Source of the DNA: an uncultured Marvinbryantia sp.
GTDB taxonomy: Bacteria > Bacillota > Clostridia > Lachnospirales > Lachnospiraceae
DNA: 64,000 nucleotides
Reading direction: 5' to 3'
Assembly (NCBI RefSeq): GCF_905201705.1
Contig: NZ_CAJKOX010000015.1
Coordinates: forward strand, 21,845-85,844
The stretch's first letter is position 1. Every line of letters begins with the position of its first letter. The position numbers and the translations under genes are program-made. A model generated the notes under the pieces. That model was not told where the DNA came from. It did not search any database and saw only the letters and a program-made list of their open reading frames with translations. Below are positions 17,444 to 26,224 of this stretch, one piece after another.

Positions 17444-18462
17444 GTATTGTGGAAACAGTTGTGGAGATTCCGTCCCGGCTTGAGAGCAACGTGTTCGGCC
17501 AGTTTGACCAGCACGTGAAAAAAATTGAAAAGACGTTAAACGTCACCGTTATCGCGCGGGAGGGAACCATAAAAATACTTGGAAGTGCACAGGCGTCGAA
17601 AAAAGCGGCGGATATCCTTACGCAGCTTCGCCGCCTTGCTGAGGCCGGAAATGTCATTACCGACCAGAATGTAGACTATGCGCTCGCGCTTTCCTTTGAG
17701 GACAAGGAGAGCGCTATCGTAGAGATCGACCAGGATATCATCTGCCACACCATCAATGGCAAGGTGATCAAGCCCAAAACGCTCGGCCAGAAGGAGTATG
17801 TGGATGCGATCCGCAAAAAAATGATTACCTTCGGCATCGGTCCGGCGGGTACCGGAAAGACGTACCTTGCAATGGCGATGGCGATCCAGGCGTTTAAGAA
17901 CGACGAGGTGGGAAGGATCATTCTCACGCGTCCGGCGATCGAGGCAGGTGAAAAGCTCGGCTTTCTTCCGGGCGACCTGCAGAGCAAGGTCGACCCCTAT
18001 CTGCGGCCGCTCTATGACGCGCTCTATCAGATCATGGGCCCGGAGAGCTTCCAGAAAAACATGGAAAAGGGGCTGATCGAGGTCGCTCCGCTCGCCTACA
18101 TGAGAGGGCGGACGCTCGACAATGCCTATATCATTCTGGATGAGGCGCAGAATACGACGCCCGCGCAGATGAAGATGTTTCTCACGCGTATTGGTTTTGG
18201 CTCAAAGGTAGTCATCACCGGCGATATGACGCAGAAGGATCTGCCGTCCGGCGCGCAGTCCGGGCTGGATGTGGCGGTGAAGGTGCTCGGAAAGGTGGAG
18301 GAGATTGCTTTCTGCACGCTGACCAGCAAGGATGTTGTGCGTCACCCGCTGGTACAGAAGATTGTACAGGCATATGAGGAATACGAGAAAAAGCAGCGCC
18401 CGGAAAGAGCGCCGCGCGTGAAAAATGTGTACGCCGGGAACCGGCGGGGAGGCGGAAGATGA
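17440..18462 (+). CDS. phoH: PhoH-like ATPase
   Basis: A 340-residue PhoH family P-loop protein with Walker A GPAGTGKT at residues 134-141 and Walker B YIILDEAQN. A KH-like N-terminal region (about 1-110) precedes the ATPase core, as is usual in Firmicutes. The role is unsettled; the constant pairing with ybeY suggests RNA metabolism or ribosome quality control. ATGA overlaps link it to yqfD before and ybeY after. Confidence 0.95.
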   Translation: MSIVETVVEIPSRLESNVFGQFDQHVKKIEKTLNVTVIAREGTIKILGSAQASKKAADILTQLRRLAEAGNVITDQNVDYALALSFEDKESAIVEIDQDIICHTINGKVIKPKTLGQKEYVDAIRKKMITFGIGPAGTGKTYLAMAMAIQAFKNDEVGRIILTRPAIEAGEKLGFLPGDLQSKVDPYLRPLYDALYQIMGPESFQKNMEKGLIEVAPLAYMRGRTLDNAYIILDEAQNTTPAQMKMFLTRIGFGSKVVITGDMTQKDLPSGAQSGLDVAVKVLGKVEEIAFCTLTSKDVVRHPLVQKIVQAYEEYEKKQRPERAPRVKNVYAGNRRGGGR

Positions 18463-18959
18463 CGATTTATATGGAAAAGGAATGCGGCAGAGAACTTCCG
18501 TTTGACTGGGAGGCTGCTGCGAAAGAGGTTGTAGAGGCTGTGCTGGACTATGCGGAGTGTCCGTATGAGGCGGAGGTTTCCGTCACGCTCACGGACGATG
18601 CTGAAATCCGCGTGATCAATCGCGAGCAGCGCGGGATCGACGCTTCCACCGACGTGCTCTCCTTTCCGATGGTCGACTATGAGATACCGGGAAATTTTGA
18701 TTTTCTGGAGGATGAGCCTGCGGACTGCTTTCATCCGGAGAGCGGCGAACTGATGCTTGGCGACATCGTGATCTCGCTCGACCATGTATACGCGCAGGCC
18801 AGGCAGTACGGTCATTCCCTGCTGCGCGAGTACGCATTTCTGATCGCGCACAGTATGTTCCATCTGATCGGCTACGACCACATGACGCCGGAGGAAGCGG
18901 CGGAAATGGAAGAAAAGCAGCGGGAGGTTCTGGAAAGACTGAATATCACGAGGGATTAA
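18459..18959 (+). CDS. ybeY: Endoribonuclease YbeY (rRNA maturation)
   Basis: A 166-residue zinc-dependent endoribonuclease needed for 16S rRNA 3' end maturation and ribosome quality control. The metal site is HSMFHLIGYDH at residues 131-141, with histidines 131, 135 and 141 in the expected places; the usual HGxLHLxGYDH is altered at the second and fourth positions. STDVLSFPM is the other signature. Translationally coupled to phoH. In many Firmicutes era and dgkA follow; here a DUF3048 gene follows instead. Confidence 0.95.
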   Translation: MTIYMEKECGRELPFDWEAAAKEVVEAVLDYAECPYEAEVSVTLTDDAEIRVINREQRGIDASTDVLSFPMVDYEIPGNFDFLEDEPADCFHPESGELMLGDIVISLDHVYAQARQYGHSLLREYAFLIAHSMFHLIGYDHMTPEEAAEMEEKQREVLERLNITRD

Positions 18960-18986
18960 ACATAATTTTTTTAAGGAGGAAGTATC

Positions 18987-20087
18987 ATGAAAAAGAAAAT
19001 TTTCACAGCAATGGCAGCGCTTGGCATCTCGGCAGTCTGCATGTTCGGAACAACGGCAGGAGCTGAGGATTCCTTCAATCCGTCCTGGCGGGAAACTCCC
19101 ACGCGCAGCGGGGCGCTCCTGGAGACGCCGGACGCAAACGGGCAGGTGCGAAGCTTCCTTACCGGAAAGCTGACGGACGCATCCATCGCGCAGGTCCGCC
19201 CGATGTCGGTGATGATCAACAACATTATCGACGCGATGCCGCAGGCAGGCATTTCCAGGGCCGATGTGGTATATGAGGCGCCGGTGGAAGGGGAGATCAC
19301 GCGTCTCCTTGCGATTTTTGAGGACTATGCAGATCTGGAAAAAATAGGGCCGGTGAGAAGCTGCCGCGACTATTTCATCGACTTTGCGATGGAATTTGAC
19401 GCGATCTACACGCATTACGGACAGGCGGTTTATGCCTATGATCTCCTGAATTCCGATATGCTGAACAACATCAGCGGTCTGCAGTACCAGGACGGCGTCG
19501 GCGAGATTTACGGCTACGCCGGAGAAGATATTTTCTACCGCACGGATGATCGTCCGGCTCCGCACAACGCCTACACCAGCTACAGCGGACTGATGACGGC
19601 GGTTGAGCGCAACGGCTACAGTATGCAGTATGCGGACGATTACAGCGGACATTTTCTGTTTGCGGAGGACGGTGAGCGCGTTTCCTACACAGACGGCACA
19701 GCTGCCTACATCCGTCCGAGCCTTTACAGCAATAATCCGTACTTTGAGTATGACGCCGCGAGCGGGCTTTACATGCGCTTCCAGTACGGCGATCAGCAGA
19801 TCGACGAGCTGACCGGCAGCCAGCTCGGATACGACAATGTAATCATCCAGTACTGCCCGGTGCGCGCGTATGACGACAACGGCTACATTGATATCGACAC
19901 CCATTCCGGCGGTTCGGCAATTCTGTTTACGAACGGCACCTACCAGAATGCCACCTGGAGCAAGGACAGTAACTACGGCGTTACCAGATATTACGACGCT
20001 TCCGGAAATCAGCTGAAGATCAACCAGGGCAAGACCTGGATCTGCATTGTACAGGATACGAAAAACGGTGACACACTGATCCAGTGA
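18987..20087 (+). CDS. DUF3048 (YerB-like) exported protein
   Basis: A 366-residue secreted protein. Residues 1-26 form a signal peptide (KKK, then a hydrophobic stretch ending TTAGAED). A classical lipobox is not seen, unlike Bacillus YerB. The DUF3048 signature follows: RPMSVMINNIIDAMPQAGIS, VVYEAPVEGEITRLLAIF, KIGPVRSCRDYFID and RPAPHNAYTS. The family is of unknown function at the cell surface. AAGGAGGAAG precedes the ATG. The next gene, a flippase, starts 25 bases later. Confidence 0.85.
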   Translation: MKKKIFTAMAALGISAVCMFGTTAGAEDSFNPSWRETPTRSGALLETPDANGQVRSFLTGKLTDASIAQVRPMSVMINNIIDAMPQAGISRADVVYEAPVEGEITRLLAIFEDYADLEKIGPVRSCRDYFIDFAMEFDAIYTHYGQAVYAYDLLNSDMLNNISGLQYQDGVGEIYGYAGEDIFYRTDDRPAPHNAYTSYSGLMTAVERNGYSMQYADDYSGHFLFAEDGERVSYTDGTAAYIRPSLYSNNPYFEYDAASGLYMRFQYGDQQIDELTGSQLGYDNVIIQYCPVRAYDDNGYIDIDTHSGGSAILFTNGTYQNATWSKDSNYGVTRYYDASGNQLKINQGKTWICIVQDTKNGDTLIQ

Positions 20088-20112
20088 TCGCCGCGCGGGA
20101 GGAAACAGGCAA

Positions 20113-21777
20113 GTGGAAAGTAAGAAAAACAAATCAAATTTTTTAGTGCAGGGAACAATCCTGGCGGTCGCCGCGATCGTTGCGAAAATTATCGGTATGA
20201 TCTACCGCATCCCGCTTTCCCGGATTCTGGGGGACGAGGCGTACTCTTATTATGGAACGGCAAACGAGATTTACACGATCCTGCTCATGATCTCCACCTT
20301 CAGCCTGCCGCTTGCGGTGTCAAAGATGGTATCGGAAAAGGTCCATCTCGGCGAGTGGAAAAATGCACAGAAAATTTTCCGCTGTTCCATGAAATTCGCG
20401 CTCGTGAGCGGGGCAGTTATGTCGATTCTCTGCTTCCTGCTTGCCGACGTTATTACCGGGACCATTATGAAGGTGGGAAGCGCAGCCTACGCGCTGCGCG
20501 TGCTTTCCATCGCGATTTTTCTGTTCGCGATCACCGGCGTACTGCGCGGATTTTTCCAGGGACATGAGACGATGGTCCCGACCGCCGTTTCGCAGGTGAT
20601 CGAGCAGATCGTCCACGCGGTGGTTTCCATCGTGCTGGCGGCTGCTCTTTTAAACTACGGGCGCTCCCTTACCGGCAAGGATGAGACGTATGCCTCCGCG
20701 CTCGGCGCGGCGGGCGCAACGGCGGGCACGGTTGCCGGCGTTTTAGTGGCGCTCATCATGCTGCTTGTCGTGTACGTCTCCTTCCAGAAATCGTACCGCA
20801 GGCGGATGAAAAGCGATACGACAAAGCATCTGGAATCTGACCGAGATATTTATTATGCGATCATCATGACGATCCTCCCGGTTATTCTGAGCACGCTGCT
20901 TTACAACATCAGTCCGTCGCTTGATCAGGGAATCTTTAACAACATTCTGGCGGCGCAGGGCTACACCAGCCAGCAGTACAATACCATTTACGGTATCTAT
21001 TTAAGCAAATACCGCGTTCTGATGAATGTACCGCTTGCGCTTGCTTCGAGCCTTTCGCCCTCAGTGGTGCCTACGCTCACCGCCGCGATGGTGGACGGAA
21101 ATTATAAGGACGCGCGCTTAAAGGTGCGCTCTACCATGCGCTACACTATGATCCTCACGATCCCGTGCGCAGTCGGCATGGCGGCGCTCGCGCATCCGAT
21201 CATGGCGCTGATTTATAACGACTGGCGCGCGCTTCCGGCAGGCATCATGCAGGCAGGTGCACTGATGATCGTGCTTTTCGCGATCTCCACGCTTTCTACC
21301 GCTGTGCTGCAGGGCATCGGACGCATGAAGGAACCGGTGATCAACACCGCGATCTCGCTTGTCATCCACGTGATCGTGCTTGTCGTTCTGCTCAAGCAGT
21401 TCCGGCTGAATATTTACGGTGTTGTCTATGCGAACACGCTGTTCGCCTTTATCATCTGTATTCTGAATGGACTTTGCATTAAGCGTCACCTGCGCTACCG
21501 TCAGGAGCTGCGCAAGACGTTCCTGATCCCGCTGATCGCGTCGGCGGTGATGGGCGTTGCCGCATATCTGATCCACTATGCGATCAACAGTCTGATGAAC
21601 ATCCTGTTCGTGGACTGGGCATCAAACATGGTCGCAACCATCATTGCGATCCTTGCGGGCGCGACGATCTACGTATTTCTGCTGATTAAGCTGCGGGGCA
21701 TCCGTGAGAGTGAGATCGCAAACCTTCCAAAAGGAGAGCTGATGGTGCGCATACTGCACAAAATCCATTTCCTGTAA
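20113..21777 (+). CDS. Polysaccharide/lipid flippase, SpoVB/MurJ-like (MOP superfamily)
   Basis: A 554-residue polytopic membrane protein, about 14 helices. The start NFLVQGTILAVAAIVAKIIGMIYRIPLSRILGDEAYSYY and the KSYRRRMK loop match the SpoVB/YtgP branch of the polysaccharide transport family, whose members flip lipid-linked cell-wall or cortex precursors. Whether this copy serves vegetative wall synthesis or the spore cortex cannot be told. The start is GTG at 20113 after GGGAGG. Confidence 0.9.
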   Translation: MESKKNKSNFLVQGTILAVAAIVAKIIGMIYRIPLSRILGDEAYSYYGTANEIYTILLMISTFSLPLAVSKMVSEKVHLGEWKNAQKIFRCSMKFALVSGAVMSILCFLLADVITGTIMKVGSAAYALRVLSIAIFLFAITGVLRGFFQGHETMVPTAVSQVIEQIVHAVVSIVLAAALLNYGRSLTGKDETYASALGAAGATAGTVAGVLVALIMLLVVYVSFQKSYRRRMKSDTTKHLESDRDIYYAIIMTILPVILSTLLYNISPSLDQGIFNNILAAQGYTSQQYNTIYGIYLSKYRVLMNVPLALASSLSPSVVPTLTAAMVDGNYKDARLKVRSTMRYTMILTIPCAVGMAALAHPIMALIYNDWRALPAGIMQAGALMIVLFAISTLSTAVLQGIGRMKEPVINTAISLVIHVIVLVVLLKQFRLNIYGVVYANTLFAFIICILNGLCIKRHLRYRQELRKTFLIPLIASAVMGVAAYLIHYAINSLMNILFVDWASNMVATIIAILAGATIYVFLLIKLRGIRESEIANLPKGELMVRILHKIHFL

Positions 21778-21814
21778 AGACTACAACGACTATCAGAAAA
21801 GGCAGGAAGAAACT

Positions 21815-22663
21815 GTGGACTACAGAGAACGCTTAAAAGAAAAAAAACGGATCATCATCAAAATCGGCTCGTCCTCGCTTACCCATGCAGCGACCGGGGC
21901 GCCCGATCTTACAAAGCTGGAAATTCTTGTGCGTGAGGTGTGCAACCTGCGCAACATGGGCAAGGAGGTAATTCTTGTATCCTCCGGCGCGATCGCCGTG
22001 GGGCGCAGCGCCATCGGCATCAAAGAACGCCCGGACAGAGTGGACGTCCAGCAGGCGTGCGCGGCGATCGGACAGGCAAAGCTGATGATGATCTATCAGA
22101 AGCTTTTTGCGGAGTACGGGCATATGGCGGCGCAGGTTCTGATGACGAAATATACCATGACCGACCCCGTCAGCAGGCAGAACGCTTTTAACACGTTCCG
22201 AGAGCTTTTATATCTCGGAGCGGTTCCGATCGTAAATGAGAATGACACGGTGGCGACCTACGAGATCCAGTTTGGCGACAACGATATGCTCTCGGCGCTG
22301 GTGGCATCGCTGACGGAGGCGGACCTTCTGATTCTGCTTTCCGATATCGACGGCCTGTTCACCGACGATCCGCACAGCAATCCGGACGCGCGCTTCATCA
22401 GTCTGGTAGAAAATCTGGACGAAAGCTTTTTTCAGATGGGGAAAAATACCAGCAGCAGCGGCGTCGGTACCGGCGGCATGAGCGCGAAGCTGGCGGCGGC
22501 AAGGATCGCCACCTCATCGGGCGCGGATATGGTTATCGCAAACGGCGCCGATTTTCACATTATACATAAGATCCTGGAGGGCAGGGAGCTAGGCACATTA
22601 TTTGCCGGAAAAAAAGATCCCTGGTTCTCCCTGGTGGATTATCTTGGAAGAGATCATCACTAA
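21815..22663 (+). CDS. proB: Glutamate 5-kinase
   Basis: First enzyme of proline synthesis; it phosphorylates glutamate with ATP. IIIKIGSSSLTHAATG is the N-terminal ATP/substrate motif, ILVSSGAIAVGRSAIG follows, and VGTGGMSAKLAAARIATSSG near the C-terminus completes the amino acid kinase fold. At 282 residues it is the short form without a C-terminal PUA domain. GTG start at 21815. It begins an operon proB-DUF896-fthC-proA. Confidence 0.95.
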   Translation: MDYRERLKEKKRIIIKIGSSSLTHAATGAPDLTKLEILVREVCNLRNMGKEVILVSSGAIAVGRSAIGIKERPDRVDVQQACAAIGQAKLMMIYQKLFAEYGHMAAQVLMTKYTMTDPVSRQNAFNTFRELLYLGAVPIVNENDTVATYEIQFGDNDMLSALVASLTEADLLILLSDIDGLFTDDPHSNPDARFISLVENLDESFFQMGKNTSSSGVGTGGMSAKLAAARIATSSGADMVIANGADFHIIHKILEGRELGTLFAGKKDPWFSLVDYLGRDHH

Positions 22664-22678
22664 ATAAAGGAGACGGCT

Positions 22679-22921
22679 ATGGGCATCACAGACGAAAAGA
22701 TTGCAAGGATCAACGAGCTTGCGCGCAAATCAAAGGCGGAAGGGCTGACAGAGAAGGAGCGCATGGAGCAGGCGGCGCTCCGTCAGGAATATATCGCCGC
22801 GATCCGCACGAATCTGCGCGGTCAGCTTGACAATATCAACATCCAGGAAAAGGATGGCAGCATCACCAACCTGGGGGAAAAATACGGAGCGCGGTCGGAC
22901 TATGGAAAAAAAGGAAATTAG
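22679..22921 (+). CDS. DUF896 (YnzC-like) small protein
   Basis: An 80-residue protein with KIARINELARKSKAEGLTEKE and QAALRQEYIAAIRTNLRGQL, the DUF896/YnzC signature. In Bacillus YnzC is a small helical protein of unknown function that appears alongside SOS genes; here it sits between the proline genes. AAGGAGAC precedes the ATG. Its last 20 bases overlap the start of fthC. Confidence 0.9.
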   Translation: MGITDEKIARINELARKSKAEGLTEKERMEQAALRQEYIAAIRTNLRGQLDNINIQEKDGSITNLGEKYGARSDYGKKGN

Positions 22922-23450
22922 AAAAGTAGTTTTTGGAAGACGACGGGAGGCAGATCCCCGGAAAATGCTGGCAGACAGTGAAATTATCTGCAAAAAAGTA
23001 ATGGAGACAGAAGCGTTTCAGAATGCTTCTGCCGTTTACGTTTATATGGACTGTAAGGGAGAGGTGTGCATAAGGCCTCTCCTTGAAACTGCCTGGAGGC
23101 TTGGCAAAAAGACGGCGGCTCCGCGCGTGACGGGACCGGGAGAGATGCGCTATTATTATATTTCTTCCTACGACGACCTTGCTCCTGGCTATTATCAGAT
23201 ACCGGAGCCGGTCACGCAGGAGGAGGCGCACGATGAGACGGCGCTTCTGATCGTTCCGGGCGTGGCATTTGACAAAAACCGGCACCGCTGCGGCTACGGA
23301 CAGGGCTTTTACGACCGTTACCTCGCCGCCCACACCAGCCACCCGACGATCGCACTTGCCTTCGATTTTCAGATCATGGAGGAGGTGCCGGCAGACGCGT
23401 TTGACAGACTGCCGCAAATACTGATTACCGAGAAGGAGGTATTTCAATGA
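22902..23450 (+). CDS. 5-formyltetrahydrofolate cyclo-ligase
   Basis: About 182 residues of the 5-FTHF cyclo-ligase/YgfA family, which turns 5-formyl-THF into 5,10-methenyl-THF with ATP. Evidence: an N-terminal helix with basic residues (KKEIRKVVFGRRRE), VYVYMDCKGEV, and the diagnostic GVAFDKNRHRCGYGQGFYDRYL. The ATG at 22902 overlaps the DUF896 gene, so translation is probably coupled; the longer frame from 22827 lies wholly within DUF896 and is not credible. It overlaps proA by four bases. Confidence 0.93.
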   Translation: MEKKEIRKVVFGRRREADPRKMLADSEIICKKVMETEAFQNASAVYVYMDCKGEVCIRPLLETAWRLGKKTAAPRVTGPGEMRYYYISSYDDLAPGYYQIPEPVTQEEAHDETALLIVPGVAFDKNRHRCGYGQGFYDRYLAAHTSHPTIALAFDFQIMEEVPADAFDRLPQILITEKEVFQ

Positions 23451-24697
23451 AGCTTTCACTGAATGAGATTGGAATGCGGGCAAAGGCGGCAGAGCAGCCG
23501 CTGCGCACGCTCGGACGCACGACAAAGGACGCCGCACTTTTAAAGGCGGCGGAGGAGCTGATCGCAAAGACTGACATACTGCTCGCAGCAAATGAACAGG
23601 ATATCAGAAAGGGCGAGGAGAACGGTATGCGGCCGGGCATGATCGACCGCCTGCGCCTGACGCCGGAGCGCATTTTAGGCATGGCGGAGGGGCTTCGGCA
23701 GCTCGCCGGGATGGATGACCCCATCGGGGAGGTCATCGGCATGAAACGCCGCCCGAACGGACTGCTGATCGGGCAGCAGCGCGTTCCGCTCGGCGTGATC
23801 GGCATTATCTACGAATCACGCCCGAACGTAACTGCGGACGCCTTCGGGCTATGCTTTAAGGCGGGAAACGCCGTTATCTTAAAGGGCGGCAGCGACGCGC
23901 TGCATTCGAATATCGCCATTGTGCAGGTCATCCGTGACGCGCTTGCCTCCTGCAGCGTAACGCCGGATGCGATCCAGCTCATTGAGGATACCGACCGCGA
24001 GACGACCGCCGCATTTATGAAGCTGAATGAATACGTGGATGTGCTGATCCCGCGCGGCGGAGCAGGACTGATCAGGGCGGTGGTAAACAACAGCACGATT
24101 CCCGTGATCGAGACCGGCACCGGCAACTGCCACATTTACGTGGATGAGAGCGCCGATCTTACGATGGCGGTCGATATCATTTTCAACGCAAAAACGCAGC
24201 GCATCGGCGTCTGCAACGCCTGCGAGTCGCTTGTCGTGCATGAGCACGTTCTTGATAAGCTGCTTCCGGCCCTGAAAGCACGTCTTGATGAAAAACAGGT
24301 GGAGCTGCGCGGCGACGCGCCGGTCTGCCAGGTGTTATCCGACGCAAAAGCGGCGACGGAGGAGGACTGGGGCACGGAATACCTCGACTATATTCTCTCC
24401 ATCAAGACTGTTTCTTCGCTCGATGAGGCAATCGCGCACATCAACCGCTACAATACAGGGCATTCCGAGGCGATCATCACGCAGGATTATGCGAATGCAC
24501 AGCGTTTTTTAAATGAGATCGATGCGGCAGCGGTGTATGTCAACGCTTCCACGCGCTTCACGGACGGCTTTGAATTCGGCTTTGGCGCAGAGATCGGCAT
24601 CAGCACGCAGAAGCTTCACGCGCGTGGACCGATGGGACTTCTTGCGCTCACCTCGACGAAATATATTATCTACGGAAACGGACAGGTGCGCCCATAG
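23447..24697 (+). CDS. proA: Glutamate-5-semialdehyde dehydrogenase (gamma-glutamyl phosphate reductase)
   Basis: A 416-residue NADPH-dependent reductase that follows proB in proline synthesis. VPLGVIGIIYESRPNVTADA and VILKGGSDALHSN are family signatures; IGVCNACESLVVH carries the catalytic cysteine. Start coupled by ATGA overlap to fthC, with AAGGAGG upstream. Operon with proB, DUF896 and fthC. Confidence 0.97.
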   Translation: MKLSLNEIGMRAKAAEQPLRTLGRTTKDAALLKAAEELIAKTDILLAANEQDIRKGEENGMRPGMIDRLRLTPERILGMAEGLRQLAGMDDPIGEVIGMKRRPNGLLIGQQRVPLGVIGIIYESRPNVTADAFGLCFKAGNAVILKGGSDALHSNIAIVQVIRDALASCSVTPDAIQLIEDTDRETTAAFMKLNEYVDVLIPRGGAGLIRAVVNNSTIPVIETGTGNCHIYVDESADLTMAVDIIFNAKTQRIGVCNACESLVVHEHVLDKLLPALKARLDEKQVELRGDAPVCQVLSDAKAATEEDWGTEYLDYILSIKTVSSLDEAIAHINRYNTGHSEAIITQDYANAQRFLNEIDAAAVYVNASTRFTDGFEFGFGAEIGISTQKLHARGPMGLLALTSTKYIIYGNGQVRP

Positions 24698-24777
24698 CCG
24701 CGTGTATGTACCGGTTGATACGAACGCACGGAAAAAGCTTTACTGCAGTTTAGAAAGGGACAGAAAATCAGAAAAGA

Positions 24778-26223
24778 ATGTACAATAAAATCAATCTGGA
24801 TGAAATAAATTTAACACAGGAACCGCCTGCCGCAGAACCGGAGAGACAATACTACTTTATGGCAAAATGCCGTGCGCTTGTGCAGTCGCTTTCCGAAAGG
24901 CTTGGCAGGCAGGCGACGGCGTGCACAAAAACCTTCGGCTGCCAGATGAACGCCCGGGACAGCGAAAAGCTTGCCGGGATCCTGGAGCTTGTCGGCTATG
25001 AGATCACAGAGGATGAACACGCGGATCTTGTCATTTACAACACCTGCACGGTGCGCGAAAATGCCAATTTAAAGGTGTACGGCAGGCTTGGCGTCCTCGG
25101 AAATATGAAGAAAAAGCAGCCGCACAAGCTGATCGCGCTCTGCGGCTGTATGATGCAGGAGCCGACAGTGGTCGAGAAGATCCGCAAAAGCTACCGCTTT
25201 GTAGACCTGGTGTTCGGCACGCATAATATTTATAAATTCGCAGAGCTGCTTGCAAACTGCCTGGAAGGGGAAGGCATGATCATCGACGTCTGGAAGGACA
25301 CGGATAAAATCGTGGAAAACCTTCCGGTGGAGCGAAAATATCCTTTCAAATCCGGGGTAAACATCATGTTTGGCTGCAACAATTTCTGCAGCTACTGCAT
25401 CGTGCCGTATGTGCGCGGACGGGAGCGCAGCCGCGAACCGCGGGAAATCCTGCGCGAGATCGAGCGCCTTGCCGCCGATGGGGTGGTGGAGGTGATGCTG
25501 CTCGGACAGAACGTCAACTCCTATGGAAAAAATCTGCCGGAGCCGATGAGCTTTGCGCAGCTTCTCAGAGAGGCAGAAAAAATCGACGGCATTGAGCGCA
25601 TCCGCTTTATGACGTCGCACCCGAAGGATCTATCCGACGAGCTGATCGAGGTGATGGCGTCGTCGAAGAAGATCTGCCGCCACATGCACCTGCCGCTGCA
25701 ATCAGGCAGCAGCCGTATTTTAAAGATCATGAACCGCAGATACACGAAAGAGCAGTACCTTGCCCTGGTGGAAAAGCTGCGCCGTGCAATCCCGGATATT
25801 TCTCTGACGACAGATATTATCGTGGGATTTCCGGGTGAGACGGAAGAAGATTTCGAGGAGACGCTCGACGTTGTGCGCCGGGCGCGCTATGACAGCGCTT
25901 TCACCTTCATCTACTCGAAACGCACCGGAACGCCTGCCGCAGCCATGGAAAACCAGGTGCCGGAGGCGGTTGTAAAGGAGCGCTTTGACCGCCTGCTCAC
26001 ACTTGTGCAGGACATCTCGAAGCAGATGGCGGAAAGACTGACCGGACAGACGCTGCCGGTGCTGGTCGAGGAAATCAACAGCCAGGACGCCTCCCTTGTG
26101 ACCGGCAGGCTCTCAAACAATCTGCTGGTGCATTTTCCGGGCGGTGCGGATCTGATCGGACAGATCGTGGATGTGCGCCTTCTGGAATGCAAGGGCTTTT
26201 ACTATATAGGAGAGAGGTACTAA
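24778..26223 (+). CDS. miaB: tRNA-2-methylthio-N6-dimethylallyladenosine synthase
   Basis: Radical-SAM methylthiotransferase that acts at A37 of tRNA after MiaA. 481 residues: the N-terminal UPF0004 domain with TFGCQMNARDSEK and LYGCMMQE-like cysteines, the radical-SAM site CNNFCSYC with cysteines 200, 204 and 207, and a C-terminal TRAM domain. The first 45 residues are an extension typical of Clostridia. It heads miaB-mutS-mutL-miaA and so shares a transcript with its partner enzyme. Confidence 0.95.
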   Translation: MYNKINLDEINLTQEPPAAEPERQYYFMAKCRALVQSLSERLGRQATACTKTFGCQMNARDSEKLAGILELVGYEITEDEHADLVIYNTCTVRENANLKVYGRLGVLGNMKKKQPHKLIALCGCMMQEPTVVEKIRKSYRFVDLVFGTHNIYKFAELLANCLEGEGMIIDVWKDTDKIVENLPVERKYPFKSGVNIMFGCNNFCSYCIVPYVRGRERSREPREILREIERLAADGVVEVMLLGQNVNSYGKNLPEPMSFAQLLREAEKIDGIERIRFMTSHPKDLSDELIEVMASSKKICRHMHLPLQSGSSRILKIMNRRYTKEQYLALVEKLRRAIPDISLTTDIIVGFPGETEEDFEETLDVVRRARYDSAFTFIYSKRTGTPAAAMENQVPEAVVKERFDRLLTLVQDISKQMAERLTGQTLPVLVEEINSQDASLVTGRLSNNLLVHFPGGADLIGQIVDVRLLECKGFYYIGERY

Positions 26224-26224
26224 C

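Noticed and set aside
18342..20132. A 596-residue open frame on the minus strand
   Set aside because: It lies opposite phoH, ybeY and the DUF3048 gene, all with clear family motifs, and the antisense translation has no recognisable domain or start site.
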